NCBI GenBank assembly: GCA_020850835.1
Contig: JADZDX010000033.1
Coordinates: forward strand, 1 to 64,000
Length of the DNA: 64,000 nt
Source of the DNA: Fimbriimonadaceae bacterium
GTDB lineage: Bacteria; Armatimonadota; Fimbriimonadia; Fimbriimonadales; Fimbriimonadaceae
Direction: 5' to 3'
Below are positions 1-9,694 of the stretch, piece by piece; positions within the stretch are counted from its first letter, which is position 1; each line of letters begins with the position of its first letter. The position numbers and the translations under genes were made by a program. Below the pieces are notes generated by a model, which had not been told where the DNA came from, did no database searches, and saw only the letters and a program-made list of their open reading frames with translations.

Positions 1-35
1 TCTCACCCCAAGATACCCGGCAGGAATAGGTAACC

Positions 36-689
36 TTGCGCGAACTAGCGATGGACAAAGAACTGATCATCCGGCTCATTGTTGTGTTTCTGTCGTTAGC
101 GATTCATGAGTACGCGCATGCGAAGCTGGCCGATGCAGCCGGCGACCCCACTCCCGGCATCCACGGTCGCGTTACCCTCAACCCTTTCGCCCATTTTGAT
201 CCGCTAGGTTCAGTTTTCATCATTATGAGTTCCATTGCTGGGTTTGGAATTGGCTGGGGAAAGCCGGTGCCCATGGACCCCCGAAAGATGCACAACCCAA
301 GGTGGGATCACTTTTGGGCGGTGATTGGCGGGCCCCTCAGTAACTTGATTCAAGCAGTGATTTGGGCCATCTTGCTCAAGATCTTCATGATCACCCAAAG
401 CGGAGGCAGCATTGACGGCTCGTCTTCGATCCTGCTTACCTTCACGGTGTATGGCATTCTGGTCAATATCAGCTTGTTTGTTTTCAACTTGATCCCCCTT
501 GGCCCATTAGACGGAATGTGGATCGTGGGAACTTTTCTTTCCGAACAGCACCGCTATCGCTGGACTCGCTGGAATCTCACTATTGGTCAGTTCATTTTCA
601 TCGCCCTTGTGCTGATCCCTGGACTTCTTCTGAAGATCATGGGACCGCCACTGACCTTCTTGGCCCGTTTCCTCGGCTTGCCTTTATGA
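36..689 (+). CDS. Site-2 protease / M50 family metallopeptidase
   Basis: HEYAHAKLAD zinc motif (HExxH) near N-terminus, multiple TM segments, NLIPLGPLDG motif typical of M50 peptidases. Confidence 0.9.
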   Translation: MRELAMDKELIIRLIVVFLSLAIHEYAHAKLADAAGDPTPGIHGRVTLNPFAHFDPLGSVFIIMSSIAGFGIGWGKPVPMDPRKMHNPRWDHFWAVIGGPLSNLIQAVIWAILLKIFMITQSGGSIDGSSSILLTFTVYGILVNISLFVFNLIPLGPLDGMWIVGTFLSEQHRYRWTRWNLTIGQFIFIALVLIPGLLLKIMGPPLTFLARFLGLPL

Positions 690-707
690 GCTAAACTCGT
701 TCCTTCC

Positions 708-1703
708 ATGAGCGCAAAGCCACGCATCTTAAGCGGCATGCGCTCCACCAGCGATCGGTTACACCTCGGAAACTACGAGGGAGCTCTCCGCAATTGGGTG
801 GAGATGCAAGACAACGTAGACATGTTCTGCATGGTCGCAGATTGGCACGTGCTGACGACCGCGGCGGACGCCGAAATTCACCCCGATATTGCCGCCAACT
901 CGCTGGGCGTCGCAAAAGATTTCATCGCCGCGGGACTTGATCCCAAAAGGTGCACGATTTTTCGGCAGAGCGACGTCAAAGAACACGCGGAGCTAGCCCT
1001 CCTACTGGGCATGGTGGTCGGCGTCGGAAAGTTAGAAGCCGCTCCCACCTTTAAGGAGAAGGCGGCAGAAGTAACCGGCGATCACATCGTCAGCTACGGA
1101 CTTCTTGGATATCCCGTCTTACAGGCGGCCGATATTCTCCTTTACAAACCAGAAGGCGTCCCAGTCGGGCGCGATCAAGCCCCTCATCTTGAGCTCAGCC
1201 GCGAGATAGCCCGGTCATTCAACCACCTTTTTGGCGAGGTGTTTCCAATGTTTAAAGATATCATTCCGGAGGATGAGAGCCGGAGCAAGCTACCGGGACT
1301 CGATATGCGGAAAATGAGTAAGAGCTACGATAATTGCATCTACCTCTCAGACTCCCCGGAAGAAACTTCCAAACGGATCAAAAGCGCATTCACAACGCCG
1401 ACCAAAATCGCCAAGAGTGACCCCGGTATCCCTGAAGGTTGCGCCGTCTGCCAATATCTCAAACTCTACTCGCCCGCCTGGGAGCGTCAATGGGCCGAGG
1501 ACCGAGCCGGCGAACGAGGATGCATGCAGTCCAAGCAGGAACTGACGGAGATTCTAAACGAATACCTACGACCCATGCGAGAGCGCCGAAGTTCCCTCAC
1601 CGACGCGGACGTGGAAGCAGTTTTACAAGACGGCGCTCGGCGCGCCCGGGAGGTGGCTTCCGAGACCATGAACGAAGTCCGTCGTGCTATGCGATTAGCA
1701 TGA
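708..1703 (+). CDS. trpS: Tryptophanyl-tRNA synthetase
   Basis: Class I aaRS: SGMRSTSDRLHLGNYEGAL and KMSKS loop (DMRKMSKSYDN); overall match to TrpS family. Confidence 0.95.
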   Translation: MSAKPRILSGMRSTSDRLHLGNYEGALRNWVEMQDNVDMFCMVADWHVLTTAADAEIHPDIAANSLGVAKDFIAAGLDPKRCTIFRQSDVKEHAELALLLGMVVGVGKLEAAPTFKEKAAEVTGDHIVSYGLLGYPVLQAADILLYKPEGVPVGRDQAPHLELSREIARSFNHLFGEVFPMFKDIIPEDESRSKLPGLDMRKMSKSYDNCIYLSDSPEETSKRIKSAFTTPTKIAKSDPGIPEGCAVCQYLKLYSPAWERQWAEDRAGERGCMQSKQELTEILNEYLRPMRERRSSLTDADVEAVLQDGARRAREVASETMNEVRRAMRLA

Positions 1704-1741
1704 TGTCCAGCTGGAACTAACCTCCAGATTTCTTTGTTTAT

Positions 1742-2704
1742 TTGACTATGCAATCAAATATTATCGGACTTCACCACGTGACCGCGATGAGTGGTCACCC
1801 ACAACGTAACGTGGACTTCTACCACGGGGTTCTAGGACTTCGTTTGGTCAAAGTATCCGTGAACCAAGATGACCCGGACACCTACCACCTCTTCTATGGA
1901 GATGGCAAAGGCTCGCCGGGGTCGGCCATGACGTTCTTTCCTTGGATGAATATGCGCGCTGGCTATGTCGGGGCGAGACAGGTGGGTGTTACCGCGTTCA
2001 GCGTTCCCAAGACAGGTATCCCGTATTGGCAGCTCCGGTTGGAGGAGGCAGGATTCCACCCCAGTTTGGAAGAGAGATTCGGGGAGCCCACGCTAATGTT
2101 TGCCGACCCGGACGGCATTCTCCTTGAGATTGTGGGTACGCCTGATGACCCCCGTCCGGCATGGGCTGATAGCCCGGTTCCTCAAGAGTTCGGTATTCAT
2201 GGCTTCCACCACGTTGAGCTTTGGACCAAGGATCCTGCCCCAACGGGTGATTTTCTGACTCAAGTCTTTCGCACCTCTGTTGCAAGCCATGAAGGCGACC
2301 GCACTCGCCATTTCTTTGGCACCGGAGCGCCCGGTCAAATCGTGGACATTGTGCATCTTCCCGAGCGCCCGAATGGGCTCATGGGTGTCGGCACCGTTCA
2401 CCACGTTGCCTTCCGGACTCCCACGCCAGAGAATGAGCTAATCGTCCGAGAGGCGGTTGAGGCGAACGGTCTTCGGCCAACGGAAGTGATCGACCGCTTT
2501 TGGTTCAAGAGCGTGTATTTCCGTGAGCCGGGTGGAGTGCTGTTTGAACTAGCTACGGACGCCCCCGGGTTTGATGTGGACGAGCACGCAGAAAAGCTAG
2601 GTGAGAAGCTAATCCTACCTCCATGGCTGGAGGCGAGGCGTTCTCTCCTTGAGAAAAGCCTTGTGCACTTTGAATTGCCAAACGGAGTATCGTTCCCGAT
2701 ATGA
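1742..2704 (+). CDS. Ring-cleaving dioxygenase, glyoxalase/VOC superfamily (MhqO-like)
   Basis: GLHHVTAMSGHPQRNVDFYHGVLGLRLVKVSVNQDDP N-terminus and second VOC half HGFHHVELWTKD; stop overlaps next start (ATGA). Confidence 0.9.
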   Translation: MTMQSNIIGLHHVTAMSGHPQRNVDFYHGVLGLRLVKVSVNQDDPDTYHLFYGDGKGSPGSAMTFFPWMNMRAGYVGARQVGVTAFSVPKTGIPYWQLRLEEAGFHPSLEERFGEPTLMFADPDGILLEIVGTPDDPRPAWADSPVPQEFGIHGFHHVELWTKDPAPTGDFLTQVFRTSVASHEGDRTRHFFGTGAPGQIVDIVHLPERPNGLMGVGTVHHVAFRTPTPENELIVREAVEANGLRPTEVIDRFWFKSVYFREPGGVLFELATDAPGFDVDEHAEKLGEKLILPPWLEARRSLLEKSLVHFELPNGVSFPI

Positions 2705-3297
2705 GTTGGCAGTTTCTCGCCCAGGCAGGTGTCGGCCGGATGTTTGTCGCCTTCCACGGAACTGGTGGTGACGAACGCCAAATGCTCCGGATCGTCCAGG
2801 CGATCGATCCGGACGCCAGCTACTTTTCGCCTCGTGGCAAATCGCTGGAGGGCGGCGTCCACGCACGTTACTTCCGGCGATTTGGGGAAGGAGTCCTTGA
2901 CATTCCAGACCTCCTCGAAAAGGAGGAGGAATTAGCTCAGTGGCTACCGGGTGCCATCGCTGCCCAAGGATTGGACCTAAACGGGGCAACGGCCATTGGC
3001 TATTCCAATGGCGCAACGATTTCTTCCGCCCTGCTCCTCTTGCACCCTGCCCTGTTTAGCCAGGTGATCCTTCTCCGGCCCATGGTTCCGTTCGTGCCTG
3101 AACAAGCACCTGACCTTGCCGGCAAGCGAGTTCTAATTTGCGCCTCGCCCGAAGACACCGTTACGCCCTTCGCAGGGGCCCAGGAACTAGAGACTATGCT
3201 TCAAAGCTACGGGGCCGAAGTGACTTTCGCTACCGTCCCCGGCGGGCATACGATCGGGCCCGTCGATATTTCAGCTGCCCAAGCCTTTCTCTCCTAA
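2701..3297 (+). CDS. Alpha/beta hydrolase (phospholipase/carboxylesterase, MhqD-like)
   Basis: FHGTGGDERQ and GYSNGA nucleophile elbow; coupled to the ring-cleaving dioxygenase. Confidence 0.85.
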   Translation: MSWQFLAQAGVGRMFVAFHGTGGDERQMLRIVQAIDPDASYFSPRGKSLEGGVHARYFRRFGEGVLDIPDLLEKEEELAQWLPGAIAAQGLDLNGATAIGYSNGATISSALLLLHPALFSQVILLRPMVPFVPEQAPDLAGKRVLICASPEDTVTPFAGAQELETMLQSYGAEVTFATVPGGHTIGPVDISAAQAFLS

Positions 3298-3301
3298 GCC
3301 G

Positions 3302-4921
3302 TTATCCCGTTACGATCGGAGTTTTGCGTTCATAGACGGCGGCAGCGATACTCGCAACATCGACCTTGCTCCACTCGGGCAAGGTGACGCTTTCACCAAT
3401 AGCGATCTGGTAGGCACGGGCCGCCTTGCCGTTGGCCCAATTTGTGAAATGTGCTGCCAACTGACCGTTGATCCCGCCCGTCTGCTTAGCCCGCAGGCGG
3501 CAGGACTGCTCGGCATAATTCAAAGCCAAGAGGTCGCTTAGAGCACCTAGATGGATCTGCGCAACTTGCTTTCCGAACCCTTCCGTACCGTAGGTCTCAA
3601 CAAACGCGGCGAAGGCCTTTCCGCAGAGGTCCGAAATGAAGGAATCACTTCGCGCCGCGAGTGAGGTCTTCCCTTCTGTCGCCCGGCGGACATGTCGATC
3701 TGCCATGAAGATACGGTTGATTTCGTTCGTCCCCTCATAGATTCGGCTGATGCGGGCGTCCCGATAGATCCGAGCGACCGGAAACTCCTCGGTAAATCCA
3801 TAGCCGCCGTAAACTTGAAGGGCTTCGTCAACAATCCGAGCTTCAAGTTCAGTGGCCAGCACCTTGCAAGCTGAGCACTCAACGGCAAACTCTTCGGCGG
3901 CGAGACGGTTGCCTTCTGGCGATCCACCCAGGGTAAGGAATGCGCTATCAATGTCAGCTCCCGCTCGGTAGATCATGCTCTCGGCCGCATAGAACCACGC
4001 GGCCATGTCGGCGAATTTCTTTTCGATGAGCCCAAACGTTGAGATAGGCACGCCGAACTGCCTTCTGTCTTGGGCATATTCTGCGGCGACCCGAATGGCT
4101 TCGCGAGCGGGGCCGATACTCATCGCAGACAGTTTGAACCGACCAAGATTGAGCGCGTTAAGTGCGACTTTGTGGCCTTGCCCGATCTCGTGAAGGATGT
4201 TCTCGGCTGGAACCTCTGCGTTCTCAAGGAGCACACGCGCGGTGGAGGAGCCCTTCAGTCCCATCTTGTGCTCTTCACGGGCGATACTCACGCCGGGAAA
4301 GTCGCGCTCCACAATGAAGGCCGTAATCTTCTCGCCCCCAACTTTTGCCATAACGAGGAACTGATCGGCCCACTTGGCATTACTGATCCACATCTTGGTG
4401 CCATTCAGGATGTACCTATCGCCCTTTTCATCGGCCCTTGTCGTCAGGCTCAGGGCGTCGGACCCGCTATTGGGTTCGCTCAATGCGTAAGCGCCTATAT
4501 GTTCGCCGCTAGCCAGTTTGGGGAGGTATTTCTCTTTCTGTGCCTCATTACCAAAGAGGTTGAGGCCGACCTGACTAATCCCGCTACTCACCCCGATCGT
4601 CACGCTGAAACTTGCGTTAAAGCTCAGCATCTCCAACATTCGGGCACTCAGGTTCTTGGGCAGGCCGAGGCCGCCATACTTCTCGCTGGTGTCGGGCCCG
4701 CAAAAGCCGAGTTCGCCCGCCTTGGTCATTAAGCCTCTCATCAGGCCGTCCTCTTGGGTATCGAGGCGCTCTTGGATGGTCAGCACTTCCTTCCGGCTAA
4801 ACTCCTCCGCGGTACGGATCATGAGGGCATCATCACCGGTGAAATCCTCGGCGGTAAAAATTCGAACGGGGCTTTCGCTGAAGAACGCCCCTCCTCGGGT
4901 GACAAGAGCTTCGGTGCTCAT
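3302..4921 (-). CDS. Acyl-CoA dehydrogenase
   Basis: YALSEPNSGSDA, QVYGGYGFTEEFPVARIYRDARISRIYEGTNEI motifs; start trimmed from ORF start 5080 to ATG 4921 (MSTEALVTRG) because the upstream extension runs through a tRNA. Confidence 0.93.
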   Translation of the reverse strand: MSTEALVTRGGAFFSESPVRIFTAEDFTGDDALMIRTAEEFSRKEVLTIQERLDTQEDGLMRGLMTKAGELGFCGPDTSEKYGGLGLPKNLSARMLEMLSFNASFSVTIGVSSGISQVGLNLFGNEAQKEKYLPKLASGEHIGAYALSEPNSGSDALSLTTRADEKGDRYILNGTKMWISNAKWADQFLVMAKVGGEKITAFIVERDFPGVSIAREEHKMGLKGSSTARVLLENAEVPAENILHEIGQGHKVALNALNLGRFKLSAMSIGPAREAIRVAAEYAQDRRQFGVPISTFGLIEKKFADMAAWFYAAESMIYRAGADIDSAFLTLGGSPEGNRLAAEEFAVECSACKVLATELEARIVDEALQVYGGYGFTEEFPVARIYRDARISRIYEGTNEINRIFMADRHVRRATEGKTSLAARSDSFISDLCGKAFAAFVETYGTEGFGKQVAQIHLGALSDLLALNYAEQSCRLRAKQTGGINGQLAAHFTNWANGKAARAYQIAIGESVTLPEWSKVDVASIAAAVYERKTPIVTG

Positions 4922-4980
4922 CGCGTGGATGATACCGGAGGAGCCCCGTAGCGCAAAGTCGGTATCATCGGACTGCAAGT

Positions 4981-5056
4981 GGGGCTGTAGCTCAGTGGTC
5001 AGAGCTGTCGGCTCATAACCGATCGGTCGCGGGTTCAAGTCCCGCCGGCCCCACCA
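4981..5056 (+). tRNA. tRNA with CAT anticodon (Met or lysidine-type Ile), CCA encoded
   Basis: GGGGCTG ... CGGCCCC acceptor stem, TAGCTCAGTGGTCAGAGC D arm, GGCTCATAACC anticodon arm, GGGTTCAAGTCCC T arm, terminal CCA. Confidence 0.96.
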
Positions 5057-5066
5057 AAAACCAAAA

Positions 5067-5095
5067 AAATCCCCCTGCACATGGCAGAGGGATTT
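5067..5095. terminator. Bidirectional intrinsic terminator between tRNA and hppA
   Basis: AAATCCCCCTGC-ACATG-GCAGAGGGATTT hairpin with T-run on the minus strand. Confidence 0.8.
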
Positions 5096-5113
5096 CTTTC
5101 TTGGGACTTTGGG

Positions 5114-8100
5114 TTACTTGGCTTCGCCTTCAGCCGCCACACTCGCCATGCCGGTAGCAAGCGAACCCTTCTTGCTTACCATGAAGGCGAAATAGAGGGC
5201 AATGAGGGCAACGACCGCTCCAATGTAGCGCACCGTGTCATTCCCGGGGAAGATCACGTAAGGCGCGAGAAGCAGGGCGATGAGGTTCATCACCTTGATC
5301 AGCGGGTTGAGAGCCGGTCCGGCCGTATCCTTGAACGGATCGCCAACGGTGTCACAAACGACGCCAGCCTTGTGGGCCTCGGTTCCCTTGCCACCGTGCA
5401 TACCATCCTCAATGATCTTCTTGGCATTATCCCAAATGCCGCCCGAATTCGCGAGCAACACAGCCATGAGCTGGCCGGAGAGGATGGTTCCCGCAAGGAA
5501 TCCACCTAACGCCTGAGCGCCGGCTAAGTTGTAGTCATGTCCTCCAACATTGACGACTTCACCGCCAATGGCGAGACCGAACACCACCAAGAGGGGTAGA
5601 GCAATCGCGAGGATGCCCGGGCCGATGAGTTCACGCTGGGCCGCACGGGTTACGATTGCCACACAGGCGCCGTAGTCCGGCTTGCTTTCGCGCTTCATGA
5701 TTCCGGGATCATTGGCGAACTGCCGTCGAACTTCGCCAATCAACTCGAACGAAGCGCGACCTACGGCATTGATCAAGAATGCGCAGAACAAGAATGGTGC
5801 GGCTCCACCGATCAGCAGACCAATGAAGATGTGCGGCAGCTCAAGGGGCATTCCCGAGTTGGCCAGCATCGCGGCCTCGATGTAGCTGTGGAACAACGCC
5901 ACGGCGGCCACGACAGCCGTCGCGATTGCGAAGCCCTTAGTCAGCGCCTTGGTGGTATTGCCAGCCGCATCCAACCGTTGAACAGCCAATGCCGCCTCGG
6001 GGTGGCTGTGCCCTGCACCAGACATCTCAAAGACGCCCTGCGCATTGTCGCTGATCGGGCCAAAGGTGTCCATCGCGAGGATGTATCCGGTGGTCGTCAG
6101 CAAGCCTAGGCCCACAAGCGCGATGCCGTAGAAGCTCAGTACATATCCGCCGTATTCCGCTGGCGGGAAGATCCAAATGGGAACCATCAGCGAGATCACG
6201 ATCGCAAAGACAGAGAAAACGCTGGATTCGGCGCCCAAGGCAAAGCCCTGGATAATCATCGGAGCCGGACCGGCGGAAGCAACCTGCGCTACTTCTTGCG
6301 TTGGCTTACGGTGCGTACTGACGTAGTAGTCAGTGAGCTGCTCAAAGGCAAACGCCATGAGAATCCCGAAGAAAATACAGGCGAAGAACTTCCACCATTC
6401 GGCAACCTTGGTCTCGACGACCCCAAAGTCGGCGGACTGTGGTCGAACGGCTGATGCTGGGTTAGCCTGCGAAGCCTCAACAACTGCCTTGGACTCCTTG
6501 TAGAACTGGAGCCCTGAGAAGCCGCTAATGCGTTGCGGATTGGTCATGGCAATGCTGCCTTGCTCAACTACGCCGGCAACCTTAGCCTTCGATTTCGTCA
6601 TGACGCCAAGCGCCAACTTCCCATCCTTGTTGATCAAGAACTCGGTCGGGAAGACGGCGAGGCGCTCCACCTTGAGGTTAGCCCCCTGTTGCTTTACGGC
6701 TTGATCAATCTGGTCATCGGCCGCCTTCTTGGCAATCGGACCGTAGTAGATCGTTTGGCTCATCGCCTTGGGCTTTTCGGGGCCCGTCGCCGCTGGCGTT
6801 TGGGTGATCTTCAGCTTGTAAACAATAAACTCATCTTCCGGCTTGGGGTTCTTGTACTTAGCGACAAAGCTATCCATCGTCGGAGGAGCACCAAACCCAG
6901 ATTGGGCGGCTACCGTGTAGTCCTTGATACGCGGATCGTTCCAATCCAGCTTTGCGTAGCCATCCATCTTTGGTAGCTCGGGCTGCGGAGTGGAGGGATC
7001 AATGGAGACCGCACCAGAAACTACGCTCTCGCGGAACTGGTCAATCGCCATGTCTTGATCCTTCGCCATCTGAATGATGCGAGGATCTTCCGACACGAGT
7101 TCCTTCGTGACATCCTGAACATTGGCAATCGCCTTGTCGCCAGCCTTGACTTCCTTGCCCACCATGCCTGCGACAACGGCGGTCTTGAACTCTTCAGGTG
7201 TAAAGAATTGCTCCTTCTGCTCGGGAGTCTCCGTACCCTTGACCGCACTTGCGGCAAGGGTCTTGAAACCAAACTTGCCCATGAGGCCAGCGGTTCGACT
7301 GTCCTTCATAACATCGTCAGCCGTCACAAGCTTGGTATCGCCCTTGTAAGACTTCTTGGCGATGTCAACCATAATCGTGTTGATTTCGGTCTTGACATCA
7401 GCCAGCTTAGTAGCGAGTTCGCTCTGGACTGATCGAATCGGGCCCTGCTCAGCGCGCTGATACTTCTGAATCGAAGTCAGGCTGGTCGCATCAATTTCGG
7501 GGCTCATGGACGGCATTCCGCCCATCATCAAGAAGGCAAGAACGGCCGTCATTACGGCAGCGGCAAGCGCCGACGCCTTGAAGCCCTTTTGAATCGGCTT
7601 GAGTGGATCGGCATTGACATCGTCCGTTCCCTTAACCATGGCAATTCCGAAGATGGAGGCAATAACACCAACGCCTCGAGCCATCAGAGCGAAAAGGATG
7701 AGCTTCATCCAAATCGAAGTTGGGAAGATTGCCGCGGTCGCAGCGCCGAGTACGATGGCAGCCACGAGTGTGACTTCGTACGATTCAAATACGTCGGCGG
7801 CCATACCGGCACAGTCGCCAACATTGTCCCCTACATTGTCGGCGATGACGGCAGGATTACGCTCGTCGTCTTCGGGGATACCGGCTTCAACCTTACCCAC
7901 CAAGTCAGCACCAACGTCGGCCGCCTTCGTGTAGATCCCGCCACCAACGCGCATAAACAGCGCGGCAAGCGAACCACCGAAGCCGAAGCCTATCAGGAGC
8001 TTCATTGCGTCGGCCGGGAAGAAAAGGAAAATGAGGGTTGCGCCGATGAGGCCCATACCGACGGTCAGCATGCCGGCGACGGCACCAGCATGGAATGCAA

Positions 8101-8629
8101 CTTCGGTCGCCTTCTTATAGGAAGTCAGCGCAGAAGCGGCGGTTCGCATGTTGGCCTTGACCGCCATATCCATGCCCAAGTAGCCAGCGAAGTAACTCGC
8201 GGCAACTCCCAGGATGAAGCAGACGACCAAAAGACCAGCAATAGTGGCCTGGAACTTCGGCAGGTAGAGCGCGAACAGCCCAGCACCGAGAAGGGCAACG
8301 AACATGACGATCGTCTTGCCTTGAGTCTGCAAGTAAGCTAAGGCTCCATCACGGATGGCTTTGCCCACTTCTTGCATCTTCTCATCGCCGGGATCAACAG
8401 CCGTTACCTTGGCTCGGTAGTAGAAACCCGTGGCAATGGCAATCACGCCAAAAAGAAGCGACGCATACAGGAAGTACATGTCGCTTGGAGAAAACTGTAG
8501 GTGTACATTCTCGCCGCCTGAGGCCATGGCCATGGACGGCACAAGCAATGCGGCAAAGGCGAGAAGTACGCTGAACAGCCGCCCGAATCCTTGAGCTGGC
8601 TTCTTGTTGTTCTGTTGTTTCGAAATCAT
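5114..8629 (-). CDS. hppA: Membrane-bound proton-translocating pyrophosphatase with a large insertion
   Basis: KAADVGADLVGKVEAGIPEDDERNPAVIADNVGDNVGDCAGMAADVFES, GNTTKALTKGFAI, and DTVGDPFKDTAGPALNPLIK signatures; start MISKQQ at 8629 preferred (ORF opens at 8650). Confidence 0.95.
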   Translation of the reverse strand: MISKQQNNKKPAQGFGRLFSVLLAFAALLVPSMAMASGGENVHLQFSPSDMYFLYASLLFGVIAIATGFYYRAKVTAVDPGDEKMQEVGKAIRDGALAYLQTQGKTIVMFVALLGAGLFALYLPKFQATIAGLLVVCFILGVAASYFAGYLGMDMAVKANMRTAASALTSYKKATEVAFHAGAVAGMLTVGMGLIGATLIFLFFPADAMKLLIGFGFGGSLAALFMRVGGGIYTKAADVGADLVGKVEAGIPEDDERNPAVIADNVGDNVGDCAGMAADVFESYEVTLVAAIVLGAATAAIFPTSIWMKLILFALMARGVGVIASIFGIAMVKGTDDVNADPLKPIQKGFKASALAAAVMTAVLAFLMMGGMPSMSPEIDATSLTSIQKYQRAEQGPIRSVQSELATKLADVKTEINTIMVDIAKKSYKGDTKLVTADDVMKDSRTAGLMGKFGFKTLAASAVKGTETPEQKEQFFTPEEFKTAVVAGMVGKEVKAGDKAIANVQDVTKELVSEDPRIIQMAKDQDMAIDQFRESVVSGAVSIDPSTPQPELPKMDGYAKLDWNDPRIKDYTVAAQSGFGAPPTMDSFVAKYKNPKPEDEFIVYKLKITQTPAATGPEKPKAMSQTIYYGPIAKKAADDQIDQAVKQQGANLKVERLAVFPTEFLINKDGKLALGVMTKSKAKVAGVVEQGSIAMTNPQRISGFSGLQFYKESKAVVEASQANPASAVRPQSADFGVVETKVAEWWKFFACIFFGILMAFAFEQLTDYYVSTHRKPTQEVAQVASAGPAPMIIQGFALGAESSVFSVFAIVISLMVPIWIFPPAEYGGYVLSFYGIALVGLGLLTTTGYILAMDTFGPISDNAQGVFEMSGAGHSHPEAALAVQRLDAAGNTTKALTKGFAIATAVVAAVALFHSYIEAAMLANSGMPLELPHIFIGLLIGGAAPFLFCAFLINAVGRASFELIGEVRRQFANDPGIMKRESKPDYGACVAIVTRAAQRELIGPGILAIALPLLVVFGLAIGGEVVNVGGHDYNLAGAQALGGFLAGTILSGQLMAVLLANSGGIWDNAKKIIEDGMHGGKGTEAHKAGVVCDTVGDPFKDTAGPALNPLIKVMNLIALLLAPYVIFPGNDTVRYIGAVVALIALYFAFMVSKKGSLATGMASVAAEGEAK

Positions 8630-8751
8630 TCCGGTGTTAGGGACCCCCAAAAATGCTCACGCGCCAGTCGGCGCGATAACATCCGGAATAAGATACCAGA
8701 AGTGCAACCTTTCAATCCCGGGACCCGTATGTGTGCGATATTCCTAGCGCC

Positions 8752-9465
8752 ATGAAGCGCAACCCCATCTTCATGTGCTGGCACGACCTGTTGTTCGCAC
8801 ACTGGCCGATTGGAGAGGAGCAATTGCGCCCCCACATTCCGCCTCAATTGGACGTGGACACCTATGATGGAGACGCTTGGATCGGGATTGTCCCGTTCTG
8901 GATGTCGGGCGTTCGCCATCACCGTCTTCCGATCGGAATGACCTTCCCCGAGCTCAACGTCCGGACCTACGTTCGTCACCAAGACCATCGGGGAGTCTGG
9001 TTCTTCAGCCTTGATGCGGCAAGTTGGGTCACTGTTCGGGCGGCGAGAGCTTGGTTCGGCCTGCCCTACTTCGATGCCAAGATCAGTTGCATGCCAGATG
9101 GCGAGGCCATACATTACGACAGTCGCCGAACCCATCGTGGCGCCCCGGTAGCGGCGTTAAAGGCGAGTTACCGTCCGGTCGGCGAAGCGGCGAGGGCGAG
9201 CGCCGGAAGCCTTGAAGAGTTCCTTGTTGAGCGCTACTGCCTGTTCTCACAGCGGCGAGGAACGGTACTGAAGGGCGACATTTGCCACGAACCATGGGCC
9301 TTGCAGCATGCGGTAGCCGAATTTGAGATGAACACGATGCTTGATGGTTTGCGGATTGAGCTTCCAAAGCGCCCCCCGATCCTTCATTTTTCAAAGTTTC
9401 TGAAGGTTGAAACCGCAGGTCCCGCGCCTATACCCTTATACTTAGGCCATGGCCGACGCGAATGA
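8752..9465 (+). CDS. DUF2071 (YqjF-like) family protein
   Basis: MCWHDLLFAHWPIGEEQLRPHIPPQLDVDTYDGDAWIGIVPFWM typical of the DUF2071 N-terminus; ATG at 8752 or 8731. Confidence 0.85.
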   Translation: MKRNPIFMCWHDLLFAHWPIGEEQLRPHIPPQLDVDTYDGDAWIGIVPFWMSGVRHHRLPIGMTFPELNVRTYVRHQDHRGVWFFSLDAASWVTVRAARAWFGLPYFDAKISCMPDGEAIHYDSRRTHRGAPVAALKASYRPVGEAARASAGSLEEFLVERYCLFSQRRGTVLKGDICHEPWALQHAVAEFEMNTMLDGLRIELPKRPPILHFSKFLKVETAGPAPIPLYLGHGRRE

Positions 9466-9694
9466 TATTGCCGCAACAAAGCTTCTCCGCCGTGAGTTTG
9501 CCCGCCGACCGATAGACATTTCGGGAGCTGACCTTCGAGTGTCCCATGGCGTAGCGTATGTACGAGGAGTTCTGAAGCCAATGAAAAATGCGTCCGCACC
9601 GATGCAAGAGATGCTGGACCATATTTCCAAGGCTCTAAGAAGTCGCGGAGAGTTTCGCGACGTCGTCATTGATTGCGCGATTCGAGGTGAGTGA
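9449..9694 (+). CDS. Small hypothetical protein, possibly BON-like
   Basis: 81 aa ORF, ISGADLRVSHGVAYVRGVLKPM resembles a BON-type strand; overlaps the end of the upstream gene and the convergent folC end. Confidence 0.5.
   Translation: MADANDIAATKLLRREFARRPIDISGADLRVSHGVAYVRGVLKPMKNASAPMQEMLDHISKALRSRGEFRDVVIDCAIRGE

Noticed and set aside
4070-4732. 220 aa plus-strand ORF antisense to the acyl-CoA dehydrogenase
   Set aside because: Antisense shadow ORF; no motifs.
4922-5080. N-terminal extension of the acyl-CoA dehydrogenase ORF (MQGDFFGFWWGRRDLNPRPIGYEPTALTTELQPH)
   Set aside because: This is the well-known spurious translation of a tRNA gene on the opposite strand; the real start is ATG 4921.
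7589-8341. 250 aa plus-strand ORF antisense to hppA
   Set aside because: Overlaps conserved pyrophosphatase core motifs on the other strand; composition not protein-like.
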